This document shows, piece by piece, positions 34,782-46,053 of a stretch of 64,000 nt of DNA. The position numbers and the translations under genes were made by a program. The stretch's first letter is position 1. Each line of letters opens with the position of its first letter. This DNA comes from Coriolopsis trogii. Lineage: Eukaryota; Basidiomycota; Agaricomycetes; Polyporales; Polyporaceae. The DNA lies in assembly GCA_020543525.1 (NCBI GenBank), contig JAHYIO010000001.1:4216001-4280000 (forward strand). Direction: 5' to 3'. Below the pieces are notes generated by a model. That model worked only from the letters and a program-made list of their open reading frames with translations, did no database searches and had not been told where the DNA came from.

Positions 34782-35824
34782 CGATTTCGTGAGTCAGTAG
34801 AAGGAATAGCAAGCTATGATCAAGGAATAGGCATACGAGGGAGAGGAGTAGGGAAACGGCTTTCCTCCTCGAAAGAAGCCCTCAGGGTGATATATGTATA
34901 CCTATACATGCACCCCTGATATGTTTGAATTGGTCTTGCCTCCGTGCACTTCGCACCGTGATGTTTCGCACGAGTATACTCGGCTATGCAATATCACTCC
35001 GCGATGCCGCCCTGGACGAGGCATCTCCTGACCGTCGTCCCGGTGAGTCAATGCGCTGAGCTTAATCACCCGGGGTCATTAGCGAGTCACCACTTGCGTG
35101 CCGACCACACTTACTCAAACGCTGACTTGGAAGCATTGTCCTACAGAGGGCATGAATTCCATTGCGAGGTTGCATCGTTTGTCAGACCGGCGCTGGTGAA
35201 CAACATGCAGGGAGTGCCACAAGAGCGCCAAGTAGGGAGGATAAATAGGGTTATCCAATCAGAGCCCGCCCATAGTCACATACGCAGTCGATCTTGTGCC
35301 TGCGCCACCCCCCTTGGTTCACTCATGCCCGAAACGTCTCACACTTACTGAACGACCTCTAAAAGATTCTTCAGCTCAACTCCTCCCTCGTCTGGGTCGG
35401 GCGATTTCAATGCTCGGCACTCAGCATCGGTGGTCACTTCATGAACATTCAACGTCAAAGTTCCGGCTACAGAGTGCACTCGAAGTTATATGCTCACACA
35501 TTGCCCCCACTCAGTGGCCGACTGCGCCCCATCATTCGAATATTGAGTGGGGCCGATCACTGGGATGCTGACTTGAAACACCAAGACCATGTATGTCACA
35601 ACCATCACCCAGAGTTCATCCTCCGTGATCCATCACATACGAATCTCAAGCTCGAGGGTCAGTCGTGTAGTCAGTCTAGTACTGTCCGATCGAAAATGAT
35701 CATGCTGTTACTCGTACCTACGCAATCGACGTAAACGAGGAAGCGTCCGCGCGGCAACGCGTAAGGTATATCAGGTACCATATACTGCGCATACTCCATC
35801 GGATCATGTCCACAGGCTGCAGTC
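34782..35824. other. Upstream region of the P450 and 3' flank of secreted-protein gene 1
   Basis: About 1 kb with no supported gene. An imperfect inverted repeat is visible around 35506-35560 (a CCCCACTC arm and a GAGTGGGG arm), which could form a hairpin. The left part should hold the P450 promoter. Confidence 0.4.
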
Positions 35825-36658
35825 TCAAAGCGCAACGTAAGCCCCGAAGAGCATGCTTCCTAAGACAGTCGCAGCACCCATAGCTAGAGGGCGCATTGCT
35901 GACATGTCTTGAAGCGCGCCGTTTCTAATAACAGCGTAGTCTCTAGTCAACCATGACGCGGAGCATGTGGGTAGTCGAGAACTTACGGAGTGACGACGGC
36001 CTTTATGTCGTTCGCGATCGCGGTTCCCGTTGGACCGAGAGCGCTGATAACTTCCCCAATGATACTTGTGGCTGTCATGCGCGGAATGATAAGTGAATGC
36101 TATCTGTGCCCCGCCTTGAATGCATACCTCCTGCTACCAATCCTTTTCGTTCCGTCAGACTATGCATACAGAACGGAAGATGCTGCTGGAAACTTCTGCT
36201 CACCGGGGTTGCCGTCCAAGATCTTCCCAACTATATCCCAAGTCAGTCTTCGCAGGGGAAGATTTTGAATGCTACGCACCCTCTGATGTTGCTTCGCTGA
36301 ACACGGACTCGACTGGGCAGGAGGTCAGCGTATATCAACAACAACGGCTCCATGCAACTTGCCAATTGGTGTTGCTACACTGAGGATGGATTTGACTGTC
36401 GTCAAGTGCGTACAATTCAGAATAATAACAGATGACTGGTCTTCACCGATCACGTACTGTCAACCGTGACCGAAAACAGCTCTTCAACCGCGGTCTCCAC
36501 ATTGTCTAACACTGAAGAGAAGCGCTGAGCGTTACAATGCCGATACAGCACAGCACGAGAGACGCACGATCGCGCTCTTGCACAGGTGAAGGCGCAGCCT
36601 GCACGAAAAGGGCAAAGACGACCGAGAAGAAGAGAGCAGCGAAGAAGCCGGCGCGCAT
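35825..36658 (-). CDS. Small secreted, probably GPI-anchored protein, family member 1
   Basis: Seven exons (36658-36568, 36511-36458, 36395-36363, 36312-36280, 36230-36204, 36071-35987, 35924-35825) sum to 423 nt, 140 residues plus stop. The protein starts with a signal peptide (MRAGFFAALFFSVVFALFVQ, cut near AAPSPV). A short helical, acidic body follows (NVETAVEELFSVTVD, ESVFSEATSEVGKILDGNP, SIIGEVISALGPTGTAIAND). It ends with a hydrophobic tail (MGAATVLGSMLFGAYVAL) after NG, as in a GPI-attachment signal. Five introns are phase 1 and the last is phase 2, like the three relatives in this window. The third intron has a GC donor (GCAAGT). It is the most diverged member and lacks the PVVEV block. 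A TATA-like element lies about 125 bases upstream. Function unknown; a cell-surface role is inferred. Confidence 0.8.
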
Positions 36659-36779
36659 CGTGTAATGGTCAGATGAAAACAGATAGAAACAGCGCCTGGC
36701 TGAGGAAGAGTATAGCGAGAACGAAATGGGAGAGGGTCGGCTAGCCGGATGAAAGACGACCATCCACAACTTACGCTGC

Positions 36780-36787
36780 TTTATATC
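36780..36787 (-). promoter_or_regulatory. TATA-like box of secreted-protein gene 1
   Basis: Reads GATATAAA on the minus strand, about 120-130 bases before the ATG of the gene it would serve. Confidence 0.5.
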
Positions 36788-38154
36788 TCAAAGACGAATA
36801 CACCGCTTCACCGAACACTGATCGCTCCAGCACTGGAAGAAGGTGACCACCGGTGGGTCCGTGGGCGGAGTCGCTGGCCATTGGGCAGGGACGGACGTCT
36901 CCTGACCAAACAGCAGTGATTCGCATGATTGTCCGGACATTGGAGCTTTGCTTGACGACCAGTTGACAGACTGCGAGGCGGAAAACGTCCACGATGTCAC
37001 TGTGGGTAGGGATGGCCCACGGAAGCAGAGTGGTAGTATACACGCACCGGTCTCCGGCACATCTGGTAGCACGCACATAGTGGAAAGAGTCCCAAGATGG
37101 TGGTTACCGATGTCGCCGAAAGAAGGTCTGGATGGGTGGACTCCTGAGAAAGGAGTTCCCAAAATAAAGTCGATAAGGATTTGTCTTGCTCGGAGCGGGG
37201 ATTAGATCTAACGGGAGGTTGGGGCTGTTGCTATGTCGTGGTAGGTGGACACTAGAGCTGCGATCTCGCTGGGCATTCAGAACTTAGACAGCTTGTTGAC
37301 GGCCATAGGAGGAGTATGTCATAATCGGAGCGCGTATGCTCCGGAATATGCGCGCGGGACGGCGCACACGCCACCACATCTACGAAGGGCAATCAGGCAT
37401 GTTATACAGTAACAGCACGTACTTAGTCTATGCTGCAATCAGCTGTCTGACTCGCCGGCTCCGGTGGACCTGTCAAATGAGGGTGCAATGAAACTGACTG
37501 ATGTGCGAGCGGTGTCGCCCGCAACCATAGAGTGGAACACGCTCATCACCGTAAGTCACGCACCTCAAAATAATCATCCCCGCCTGTGACCGACATTGCG
37601 ATCGGGAAGAGGTCATGCCGTGCAAAGCGATGAGAGCTTGAGGAGCTCCAGTTGAGTGCAGTGGAAAAGGACGTCGGGGCGGCGAAAGGCATTCATGATC
37701 ACACAGTACTAGTAATCGCTCGATTGTGCATTAGCGGCCTTGTCAGTAGAATATACCTATACGTGGGCAGAGACATTGACGATTATTCCTAGCTCGAGCG
37801 GAAGAGGTGGTGGTGCAGAGCATGCGACGCCGCCGGTCTCGAGAAACGGAAAGGTCTCAATTCCTTGTGGTGTTCACGTAATACCCATTCGAACTGGTTC
37901 GACTCCCAACAAGCGACGCCCGGCTTCGATCAAGTAAAGTAAGCATTCATCCTCATATGTTGTCTGTGCTTTGAGTCAAGCATTCCTGAACATTGACGAG
38001 ACTGGGATTTGCTCACAGCGACGAGGCAGATGGGAATAAATTTTAAGCGTTGTTCTCAAGTTGTAACCGCAGCGTTGCAACTGTCATTGAACTTTACGCC
38101 GAGGCTATGCAATAGTCCGCCGGAGAGCACAATCTTTATCTATACAGAGTACTC
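36788..38154. other. Intergenic region between the two minus-strand secreted-protein genes
   Basis: About 1.4 kb with only short open frames and no recognisable protein. A B-box-like GGTTCGACTCC near 37890 does not fold as a tRNA. I found no clear remnant of a third family copy, but a diverged one cannot be excluded by eye. Confidence 0.4.
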
Positions 38155-38963
38155 TCAGAGGGCAGCCAAGGCGCCCACCAACATGCTCCCAAGAATCGCG
38201 GCGGCACCCGTCAGTAATGACCTCGATACCCTAATGCCCTCCGCACCGTTGCTGTTGCTGGAACAAGGCGAAAAATGAGTGCGAGCCCCTTGGGACAAAA
38301 CTTCGACACTCACTCTGATGATGACTGCCCAGGGACAACGTTGAAGACCTGATCTGCAAATGTCGTGGCAGCACCAGCTGTTCCCGTCGCAATCGTGATT
38401 GCGGACCCGCCTATTGATGATACTTCCACAACTGGGGTCGAGTTAATGTCTGGAAGCGAGGTGAATCAGAACTGGGGAAAGGGGGAACGGAGAAAAGGGT
38501 ACAAACCGGTAACGTAGGCAGTCAAGGCGGTCTGGGTACCGATGGCATTCGCAGCTTCCATGACACCGAGTTTCGCTATGGCCGTATGATCAGGAATCCA
38601 TCCGATGCCCCATAGGGTGCAAACTCACCTTCAATGCTCTGTAGCATCGGGGTTCCGACTGGATTCTCGTGTGAGCGTCGAGGCAGCGCGTGTACATATG
38701 TCACAACTCACTGGCAGATGCAATCTCACTCGAGTGTGCATTCACAAAAGATACAGCATCACTGAGTGTGACGGTACCGGTGGGGAAGCCCAGCTGGGTC
38801 GGGATGGGGAGCGTCACTGATTTCGCCAGTTGGTCAACAAACTCAGCACGAAGCCAAAACAGTCTTTCTCACCAATTTCCGCGGTACCGGAGGGGGCGGG
38901 CGCAGCCCACGCGGACAGGGAGAGAATGGAGACGGTAAAGAGTGCAGCGGTCTTAGAGAACAT
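38155..38963 (-). CDS. Small secreted, probably GPI-anchored protein, family member 2
   Basis: Six exons (38963-38873, 38816-38712, 38658-38629, 38575-38507, 38449-38314, 38257-38155) sum to 534 nt, 177 residues plus stop. A signal peptide (MFSKTAALFTVSILSLSAWA, then APAPSG) is followed by TQLGFPTGTVTLSDAVSFVN, the 30-nt exon IGTPMLQSIE, KLGVMEAANAIGTQTALTAY, the family core TPVVEVSS and AITIATGT, and a final exon NSNG...LLTGAAAILGSMLVGALAAL. That tail fits a GPI signal with an Asn or Gly anchor site. Introns are phase 1 four times and then phase 2. Exon 1 has the same length (91 nt) as in member 1, and the 30-nt exon has the same length as in members 3 and 4. Function unknown. Confidence 0.83.
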
Positions 38964-39585
38964 GGCGAATGGAGGTTGAAAACGGGCCGGCCCGAGATAG
39001 TGAAAGAAATACGGTGACCTCGAAAGAGCAGAGGATGATGGCCAGACTGCATGGCATGGTGTCTTTATACTTCACAGCGGTCGAGCGGTTCCACGCTGCG
39101 CGTGAGACAGTGCACCAGTTGTGTGGCATGAACGAAAGAACCAAGCAGATCGCAGAGACAGGCCTGTAGTCAAGGAGCAGAGACGCACGACAGCTGTGCA
39201 AATAACCCCTTCGTGAGAGATGACCACCTTTGAGTAACATACCGAACATCGCGTCCAATATAGAGCCTGGTTGTGTCTTTCCTTCGAGAGTTTGGGGCGC
39301 AGCTGGACATCGGCCGCGCGGGCATGTATTTCCTGCTGTCGGGCATGTCGGGGGGTAGACCAAATAGCACTTGGAAAGGCTGTCAGTCGGAACTTATCAG
39401 GCAGTCATCACAGGCTGCCAAAGAAGACTGCGGACGTGGTCCTCGTCGTCGGGAGCAAAGACGCGTGCGTGACACGACTACCGTGACCGAACGCGTTGCA
39501 GGCGCGTTTTTCGCGTGACTCATGTGACGGCACGCTCAAGTTGTGGCTGTCGGCGGCGAGGAGTACTTGCACTCCGTCTACGACC
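38964..39585. promoter_or_regulatory. Divergent promoter region of secreted-protein gene 2 and importin Kap114
   Basis: About 620 bases between two outward-facing starts. A TATA-like element serves the minus-strand gene. Nothing else is recognised. Confidence 0.45.
39064..39070 (-). promoter_or_regulatory. TATA-like box of secreted-protein gene 2
   Basis: Reads GTATAAA on the minus strand, about 100 bases before the ATG at 38963; similar in kind and spacing to the element before gene 1. Confidence 0.5.
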
Positions 39586-42500
39586 ATGGCTTCCTCAGAA
39601 CTTGCTCAATGCTTGACTGCTACCCTCTCTGCGGATCCCAACACTCGTATATCTGCTGAACTCAAGCTCAGCCAGCTCCTGAACTCGTCAGGCTCGTATA
39701 CACTGCTGCTGCATGTGGCTTGCCCTAATTAACGCCAGACGCGTCCTGCAGAAGCTGCTGTGGCCTTATCGCAACTTGTGTTGGCCTCGGATGTGGATCT
39801 ATCCCTACGACAGATGAGTTCGACGCGTGCATTTACTATCGGACCTTGCTTGATGGCTCTCTTCCGACCAGTACTCAGCAGCAATCATTCTCCGCAAGTA
39901 TGTTCACGAACACTGGTCACCATACTTCTCCCAGTTCAAGGGCGGCGCACCACAGCCAGAGGTATGTGCTCTTTGCTTAGAGGAGATGGGCACGTTGCAT
40001 CGGAGACGGAAGGAGGAGGAAGACTCATAGAAGATCTCTTATAGGTGAAGGCCCAAATCCGACAAGCCGTATTCCAGGGTTTGTCCGACCCCACCCGCAA
40101 AATCCGCTCTCTCTGTGTATGTCGATTGGCACAGTCACACATACCTTTCTCACGCGTCTGTTGAAGGCCCATGTCCTCTCGTCAATAGCGAACTCGGACT
40201 GGCCAGACGAGTATCCTGAACTGCTTAACTCTCTCATCACTCTCCTCTCTTCGCTTTCACCCGACTCTGTACATGGTGCTATGCAGGTGTTCACAGAGTT
40301 CATAAAATCTGATCTCACCGAGGACCAAATCCTACCCGTTCTAAGACAGCTCCTTCCTGTCTTGCTCAACATCCTCGGTGCTCCCGACGTACGTGATCTA
40401 AGCTATCTCTTGCGGTCTCATCTGACATGACCTTATTAGCAACACTCACCATTAACACGATCGCGAACCATATCTGTCTTTCGTCAATGTGTTGAGTCCT
40501 TGTACATGGTCAAGGATCAGTACCCAGACGCAGTCAAAGAGGCTATAGGCACCGTTCTTCCCGTATGGCTGGATGCGTTCAAGACACTGCTTGGTGCAGA
40601 TCCGCGTTCCGACGTCGAAAACACTCCGAACTGGGACGGTCTGGCAATACGCATTCAGGTGTTCAGAGTATGGCTTACCGTTATCAACAAAGTGAAGTCG
40701 AACACTGAGGAATGTCCCCTAGACACTTGACACAATCCAGACGTCGTTCCCCCGCGCCCTTGCCCCGCATCTCAAAGACCTCCTCTCCGCCGTTCTAACT
40801 CACCTCTCTGCACTGTTCCCGACTTTCGTCAGCTACTACCTACAGAGCACTGCATCCGTGCCTCGCTCGAGTGAAGATGAGACGATCGAACTGACACATT
40901 TGGTCTGCCCGATGCTAGACTTTGTGGCAAGTATTGCTCGATCCGGCCGGGCCAAAGATTGGTTCGAGGGAAACAACCTCTCTGGCCTCATCAGTGCTGT
41001 ATTTAGCTGGGTGCAGATGACAAGCGATGATGTACGTGCATACAACTGCCAATACTGCTGTATACTCACATACGAGCTCAGGATGAGGAATGGGCGACTA
41101 ACGCAAATGCATTTGTTGCTCAAGAGTCGGACGATACCCTTTCGTACAGCGTTCGCATGGCCGGATTTGATCTGCTCTCTGTGAGGCTGCGTCATAAATA
41201 CTGACTATGGCGTGCATTGATGACGTGTCCCGTACAGATTCTGATTGAGAGGAATACTATTGCAACAGTGACCGCCCTTCAAACGACTATCCACCGCATT
41301 GTACTGGATTCGGAGCAAGCGCGGAACTCCGGAAATCAGGATTGGTAGGAGTACTCCTCCATCATATTGGCAGTGCGTACTGACCATATCTCAGGTGGCG
41401 CGCTCTGGAGGCAGCTCTTGCTGCGATCGGTTCGCAGTCTGACGACGTGCTCGAGGCCATTGAGGATGAGCACGAGTCTGGACGTGGCAAACCCATTGAT
41501 ATTGAAGCGCTCCTCACGAATGTCATTCCCAACTTCCTTGTTCTCTCTCGTACGTTGTCTATTGGAATTCCACCCGTCATGAACACACTCTTACCCTGAG
41601 TCCGTAGAATTCCCGTTCCTCCAAGGCCGTGCATTCGTCTTCGCGAGTCAATACGCCAAGCTCCTTCCCCCTCAGCTTGCTGGTCAGTACCTTGATGCGG
41701 CCGTACAAGTACTGGAAGCGACAGAAGCGGGAATTCCTGTCAAGGTCTCCGCTGTCAAGGCCATACACAAGTATACACCTTCTTTATGCCGTGTCGGCGC
41801 ACATATCTAACCTCACTATCGGACAGCTTCTGCCAGAACATTGATGACGCAGTCGCAGTGCCTCTTGCTCCCCGCATCGCCAAGGACATCGGTCCATTCC
41901 TCCCTGTCACATCGGAGGACACGCTCACGCTTGTACTGGAGACACTTGCGGTCGTCGTCCAAATCGACCATGGCAAGTGGATCACCGAAGACCTCGCGCG
42001 CGCCATAGTTGTTGCTATCCTAGACGTGTGGATGAAGAACAACAAGGACCCCATTTTCATCTCCATCATGACCGACGTCCTGGAATCATTGGCGTCCTCG
42101 ACTGCACCCGGTGTCTACCCTGCCGTTGTACAGCAAGCATTGCCCCCGCTGTCCAACGCAATCACCACCTACGCCACGACAGATTCCTGGGTCGCCGGCG
42201 CTGCGATCGAGCTGGTGAACAGCCTAGTGGAGGGAGCGCCCGAATCTGGACTTGGGGACGGGTTCTTTGCCATGCTCGCTCCAAGTTTGTTCCCCTGCCT
42301 CAACAGCACCGAAGATCGGGACACGATTCAGGTATGGGTGTCCCTGTATCTCTGATGTTCCTCTCACTGACAAATTACCTCGCAACAGAACGGCATCGCC
42401 TGTCTCACACTCATCATCCGGAAGGACATCAACCAACTCATTGCATGGTCAGACCCTTCAACTGGCCAGTCTGGGCTTGATGGTGTGCTCCAAGTCATCG

Positions 42501-43910
42501 CAAAGCAGCTGCAGAGCGAGGATGAGTCGGGAGGGCTTGTGATTGGTGATCTCATCATTCACCTCCTGCGCCGTGCGGGCGAGGCTGTCCTCCCCGTTCT
42601 GCCACAGCTGCTGGAGGCCATGATTAGGAGGATGAGGACTGCGAAGACAGCGACGTTCTTGCAGGTGCGTGTGATATGTTGAATTTGCCGCTGGTATGAT
42701 GCTGAGAAACAACGACTTGGTAGAGCCTGATCATCCCATTCGCCTTCCTCATCCACAATCAGCGCGATACTGTCCTCCAGTTGCTCGAGGGCCAGTCGAT
42801 TGATGGCACGCCCGCGTTGGAGATCCTCGTGCGGACATGGTGCGAGAACGCGGAGACGTTCCAGGGCTTCTGGCCTCCACGGATCAGCACGCTCGCGCTC
42901 TGCTCCCTGTTCGCGAGCGAACGGCCCAGTCTGCAAGGCCTCATCGTGAAGGGCGACATCATCGTCAAGCCGGAGACGAAGAACGGTGAGTCCTGCGCCT
43001 CATTGTCTGTCCGTGGCAGCGGAGGGGCTGAAGCGCGGCGTGATGCTGCAACAGTGATCATGACGCGCTCGAGGACGAAGCAAAGTACGGGTTCCCTCCC
43101 TGGTCCGCGCCTCGTTTTGCGCCTGTCGTGAAGCGGTGATGGGTGTGGCTGACGTGTATTGTTCTGTCTTGTAGTGCCGACCGAGTTCACGTCCGTGCCG
43201 TTCCCTGTGAAGGCGCTCAAGCTGCTCCTGCACGACCTCCAGTCGGGTGGCGAGGCGGCGTCGATGGGATTCTCAGCAAAGGATGTGTCTGAAGTGGCCT
43301 CAGACGACGGGGTGCGTGCATTCATATCCAATGTCTTCTGCGCCACTTTGTTGCATATCTTGCAACCTTCTCCCATTGCTCTTCATACGTTCCCCCGCCT
43401 CCGCCTCCCCGCGGAACTCTCACCCTTGACGATCTCATGAGGCCATCGCCGCATGCACATCTTTCGCGCCCGTCTCTTGCGCTACGATCGCCGCGGGTTA
43501 TGTGAAGATTGTGTGATTCTGACACGATCGTTTCCTCGCAGGACGAGGAGTGGACCGAGGAAGAGCAGTTACACCAAGGCTTCAAGGCCGACGAGTACGC
43601 GTTCCTCTCGGAGATGCTTGGCCCACGCGGGGTGGCGTTCGACAACGACGAGGCGCTCCAGGACAATGACGACGAGGATCTGAAGCACGATCCTGTGTCG
43701 ACCATGGACATGAGGGTACGTCTGCATGCCTTGCTTTCTCCTTGTCCTTATGTGTGGAGGATTGACATGCATTGGGCATATTTGCAGGCCCATTTGCTTG
43801 GGTTCTTCAAGGAGTGCGCCGCAAGGCATACGAATAACTTCTCGGCAATCGTCGAGCAGCTGTCGCCCGAGGAGATCCTCGTGATTCAGAAGGCCGTAAA
43901 CGGACAGTAG
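39586..43910 (+). CDS. KAP114: Importin-beta family nuclear import receptor (Kap114/importin-9)
   Basis: This receptor imports histones and TATA-binding protein in yeast. The protein starts MASSELAQCLTATLSADPNT and ISAELKLSQLL, the importin N-terminal repeat. Then follow AAVALSQLVLASDVDLSLRQ, AIILRKYVHEHWSPYFSQFK, VKAQIRQAVFQGLSDPTRKI, SSIANSDWPDEYPELLNSLI and EFIKSDLTEDQILPVLRQLL, all HEAT-type helices of this family. The end is VEQLSPEEILVIQKAVNGQ, with the stop at 43908-43910, after an acidic loop (DNDEALQDNDDEDLKHD). More than ten introns are present. The first (39692-39751) appears to use a GC donor, because only that join keeps the conserved reading. Start and end are secure; some middle junctions are approximate. 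Its divergent neighbour is unrelated. Confidence 0.88.
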
Positions 43911-44132
43911 AGATCGTGTTGGAATAATCATGTAGCACCACGAAATAGTATGTTGATTCCACATCCACGTAGGTATACAATTAGAAGGAGAGTCAGGAAA
44001 TACAGTATGAACGCGACGATGTAGATGGTACAGATGAGATTTCGAATGATGCATACGAGCCATAGCGATGTTCACAATCCAGAAATCAAATGTCGATGAG
44101 AGGACTCGCCCCCCTGGGGCTGTCGAGCTCAC

Positions 44133-45836
44133 TCAGAACCCTTCCTTGCCCATGTCCCACTCCCTCACCGCTCCCCGCTTCTTGTACTTGATGTCCAACG
44201 CGCTAATCTCGCCAGCCTTCTTCTCGCTCTCTTTCTCCTTGTCTTTCGAGATCCCCCACCGCTCCATCGCCTTCTTGTCCTCCTTGTCCTGCCGTCTGAG
44301 CCGAATAATCTCGAGCATCGCGTCCCAGCCTGCGAACTCGGCGTCACTGATGAGACCCGTGGAGGGGATGGTCGGCATCGTGAGCGGCGCGACGTCAAGA
44401 CGTGGGTCGTACGAAGAGTCGAAGTATTTGTCCATCTTTGAGGGTAGGTTGGATGCCGAGCCTGGGGACAAAGGCCCGATGGACGGTGAGCGAGAGCGCG
44501 AGGACGTGCGGGAAGAGTGGAGAGTGTGAGAGGAGGAGGAGCCAGGTTTCGAGGGTGCGGTATGGCGAGAAGACTTGTGACGCTTGTGCTCGCGTTGGCG
44601 AACAGAGGACGGTGACCGGCTGGGGGAACGTGGAGGTGAGGGTGACGCGCGACGACGCTTGCCATGGGATGTCCTGTGTGTATGTTCTGGAGAACGTGAA
44701 CGTGAAGGGCTTGGAGTATGTCGCGTAGCATAGGTGCGTTCGGGAGACGGGGAGTGACCACGATGTGACTTGGGAGAAGGAGTGCGGTCCCGTTCTTTGC
44801 CCTTTGCCTTACTCTTGAGTTGAGCCTTGAGCTGTTCCTCGCGCGAGAAGGCATGGTCTGTGTCATCGGATGTCGGCTTCTTGGGATCAGAATCGGTAAG
44901 CTTGTGTGAGCGAGAAGTCGAGGTCGAACGTTGCCGGCCTCGCTCCTCCCTATCCTGCCGTGGAAGCACCTGCTCACGAGAACGAGAGCTCCTGGAGCTT
45001 GAACGAGAATGACTGCGGCGGCGCGACCGGTCGACGCTGGACTCCTTTCTCTTCCGCTCGTGCCTCTCTTCATCGTCTTCACCACGTTCCTGTGTCCGAT
45101 CGCGCTTCTTATGGCTACGGTGTCGCCTGTGACCACGTCGGTCGTCTTCCTCGCGTCTTGAGTGCCTGTGCGTGCTTCGTGACCGCGACCTCCTTGACCG
45201 CCGATGATGGCCACTCTCCCTCTCCCTCTCCCTCTCCGGCGAGCGCGAGCGATGTCTGTGCCGTCGCTCTCTTCTGGCAGAGCCCCCTTCCACATCGGCC
45301 TCACGGTCATCTCTCTCCCAGCTCCGATCTCGGCGCTTCCGCTCACCCCCTCGGTCCCGACTCCAGTTGTCTGTCCAATCGTCCCGGTCTCTCCCCTTCC
45401 GCCGCCTGAGCTGTTCCGCCTCCGCCGCCTCTTCAGCCCTGGCTCTCCTTTCTCTTCTCTCCAGCTCCTCTCTCTCCATGCGGGCCTCCTGCGCGGCGAT
45501 AGCTTGGGCTCGGAGTATGGTCTTGTTATGATCATCTGTACTTCGTATAATGGAGGACAGGAAGCGCTTGTTAGGCTTGGGGGCATTGCTATCATTGCTA
45601 TTCCGGTGTTGTCAATATTTCTTTCACGAGAATGGATGCGGCATTACTCACTTGCGTGCGAGGTACGCGCGGATTCCATCCTTCCCGTATCGCTCAGCCT
45701 TCTGCTTGGCCTCTTTGAGTATGAGCTCGGCAACGTGGCGGTCCAGGTCATCGTCAGTGACCGTCGGTGCAACCGTCGACCCCATCTGGGCACGGACAAG
45801 GCCAGAGACGACGGAAGAGAGCGAGGACTTAGACAT
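44133..45836 (-). CDS. Arg/Ser-rich nuclear protein, probably linked to pre-mRNA splicing
   Basis: Two exons. The first (from 45836) reads MSKSSLSSVVSGLVRAQMGS and GKDGIRAYLARK. The second picks up in frame with NDSNAPKPNKRFLSSIIRST and continues to the stop at 44133. The long middle is an RS-type region (RRHRHRSRSPERERERESGH, DRSRRRSHSRSSSRSSRSRE) of the kind phosphorylated by SR kinases. The C-terminus is not low complexity and looks conserved: MDKYFDSSYDPRLDVAPLTM, TGLISDAEFAGWDAMLEIIR and a coiled region ending VREWDMGKEGF. The folded ends and RS centre point to a splicing-related factor, but I cannot name the orthologue. An upstream in-frame Met at 45863 is a possible alternative start. 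Only about 217 bases separate it from the divergent malic enzyme. Confidence 0.75.
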
Positions 45837-46053
45837 GTCGCATGAATGTAGAGTAATGGCCAACTTGGTTCAGCAGTGCCACAATGTACGGCTGAGCTGT
45901 TTGCTTGTGTTGTCGTTGTGGCGGACCGGACGGCAAGCGCTGAGCGCTGAGCTGAATGACGTCTGCGTTCGCCTGCCACCAGGCTCGCGTGTGTGTCTCG
46001 CCCTTGTATCGCGCAGAAAATAGACAAGCTACTTATCTCTCGTCTCTGCCACC

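Noticed and set aside
37880..37920. B-box-like GGTTCGACTCC
   Set aside because: Only two of five T-stem pairs form and no acceptor stem or A box is found upstream.
44165..45595. 476-codon minus-strand frame overlapping the RS protein
   Set aside because: Shifted reading of the same repetitive Arg/Ser codons; only the other frame has the conserved N- and C-terminal segments.
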